The translations under genes and the position numbers were made by a program. The notes under the pieces are model-generated. The model was not told where the DNA came from, ran no database searches, and saw only the letters and a list, made by a program, of their open reading frames with translations. Shown here piece after piece: positions 6,196 through 7,041 of a DNA stretch of 7,041 nt (within the stretch, counting starts at the first letter, position 1; each line of letters begins with the position of its first letter). Source of the DNA: JANMZR01 sp031383555 (GTDB taxonomy: Bacteria; Bacteroidota; Bacteroidia; Cytophagales; Spirosomataceae); NCBI GenBank assembly GCA_031383555.1, contig JANMZR010000264.1:1-7041 (forward strand). Reading direction: 5' to 3'.

Positions 6196-6938
6196 ATATA
6201 ATTCAAATCATTATTTAATTTTAGCTTAATAACGCCAAATTTATTTAGCAAAAGTATTATAGGGTAAGTAGGATCAAACTCATGCCATTTTATGCCAAAA
6301 TTTGCCCTACCTCCTAATTTATGATGGTTATTATGGTAGGATTCGCCCATCATCAAAAAGTCAAATGGGAGCAAATTTTTGGCAGTATCATTAACTTTAA
6401 AGTTAATATACCCATATTTATGAGCAAACCAATTGATAATTACACCATGTACAGGGCCCATTAAAAAGTGAATGGGTAGCAAAAAATATTGCCAGGTTGC
6501 AGTAGCAAAATATAGGTAAAAAAGTACATAAAAAGCCCCCCAAGCTATTCGGCTCACCCAACTATCACCCAATAATTCAACTTTTGAATAAAACGGGACC
6601 CCTTTCAAAAATTTCGGTTCAATCCCTGCTCTATCATACAATACATCATTATAAAAATTCTTAGTTTTCAACATCATATCAAAAAGGTTTTTTGAAAACG
6701 AAGGAGAATGAGGATCCTTCTCCGTATCAGCATAGGCATGGTGTAACCTGTGCATTATACCGTAGGCTTTTGGGCTTAAAAATGAAGATCCTTGAGTAAT
6801 AAAAGTGAACCAATAAAAGAATTTTTCCCAACGTTTTGACATTAGAAACATTTGATGCGCTGCATACCTGTGTAAAAAGAAGGTCTGAGAAAATAAGGAT
6901 AAATACCAATGGGCAATAAAGAAAATAAGAATAGCCAT
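6192..6938 (-). CDS. Acyl-CoA / fatty acid desaturase (delta-9 type)
   Basis: This is a membrane di-iron desaturase that inserts a cis double bond into acyl chains, adjusting membrane fluidity. Numbered from the ATG preferred here (248 residues), the three histidine boxes are complete: HRYAAH (23-28), HRLHH (63-67) and HNNHH (202-206), with additional conserved residues in GPVHGVIINWFAHKYGY (His164, Asn169, His173). Hydrophobic segments at about 1-22, 38-52 and 132-170 are consistent with the four-helix layout of stearoyl-CoA desaturase relatives. The family-typical stretch TQGSSFLSPKAYGIMHRLHHAYADTEKDPHSP is present (positions about 48-79), so the gene is intact. The frame extends upstream to a TTG at 6962, but that TTG is part of a -7 box; ATG 6938 gives MAILIFFIAHWY, the natural start. 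It needs an electron donor not encoded nearby, and exact chain position specificity is not readable from the sequence. Confidence 0.93.
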   Translation of the reverse strand: MAILIFFIAHWYLSLFSQTFFLHRYAAHQMFLMSKRWEKFFYWFTFITQGSSFLSPKAYGIMHRLHHAYADTEKDPHSPSFSKNLFDMMLKTKNFYNDVLYDRAGIEPKFLKGVPFYSKVELLGDSWVSRIAWGAFYVLFYLYFATATWQYFLLPIHFLMGPVHGVIINWFAHKYGYINFKVNDTAKNLLPFDFLMMGESYHNNHHKLGGRANFGIKWHEFDPTYPIILLLNKFGVIKLKLNNDLNYM

Positions 6939-6959
6939 AAAATTTTTGTTTTTTTTACA

Positions 6960-6967
6960 CAAAACTA
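6960..6967 (-). promoter_or_regulatory. Candidate -7 box for the desaturase gene
   Basis: The minus strand reads TAGTTTTG, an exact TANNTTTG, 21 bases before ATG 6938. The predicted leader is about 16 bases. No TTTG is seen at the proper -33 distance, only a T-rich run. The rest of the upstream sequence to the window end is featureless A/T-rich DNA. Confidence 0.4.
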
Positions 6968-7041
6968 CCTTAAAAAAAAGAAGAAAAATATGATTAAAAT
7001 CAGTTTTTGTAATTATGCAACAAAATTATTTTTATAAAAAA

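Overview
The window looks like chromosomal DNA of a Bacteroidota member, probably of the Cytophaga/Flavobacteria kind. The DNA is AT-rich, start codons lack Shine-Dalgarno sequences and sit behind A/T-rich leaders, several intergenic gaps carry exact copies of the Bacteroidota -7 promoter box TANNTTTG, and the best-recognised proteins (UxuA, a periplasmic SASA-type esterase, a short acyl-CoA desaturase) have the forms usual in that phylum. Genus cannot be settled from the sequence alone.

Left part (1-1623, all minus strand). Read in transcription order this is uxuA (D-mannonate dehydratase), then after 30 bases a small MNT-type nucleotidyltransferase, then a gene that overlaps its stop codon by one base and runs off the left edge. 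The last two have the layout of an MNT/HEPN two-gene module (MntA-HepT type toxin-antitoxin, or the HI0073/HI0074 type of nucleotidyltransferase with partner). An exact -7 box in the 30-base gap suggests the module has its own promoter and is not simply part of the uxuA unit.

Middle (1624-3819). A 240-base divergent intergenic region separates uxuA from a secreted SGNH esterase of the 'sialate O-acetylesterase' family. It holds an octamer tandem repeat in the presumed uxuA leader, a -7 box facing uxuA and a short palindrome. UxuA completes cytoplasmic conversion of glucuronate-derived mannonate to 2-keto-3-deoxygluconate, while the esterase is exported. Together they suggest use of acetylated, uronate-containing plant polysaccharide such as glucuronoxylan. 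That link is inference.

Right part (3820-7041). A four-helix membrane protein resembling hydroxylaminobenzene mutase family proteins is followed by a close pair: a TIM-barrel sugar-phosphate isomerase/epimerase-like protein and a short-chain dehydrogenase of the retinol-dehydrogenase-like type. These converge on a minus-strand acyl-CoA desaturase with all three histidine boxes.

Two genes (isomerase, desaturase) have in-frame upstream TTG codons that could be taken as starts. In both cases that TTG is the last part of a TANNTTTG promoter box, so the downstream ATG is preferred here. No rRNA, tRNA, CRISPR array, insertion sequence or riboswitch was recognised, and no clearly undescribed system stands out. 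The most worthwhile leads are the MNT/partner module beside uxuA, the recurring short-leader promoter layout, and the octamer repeat.
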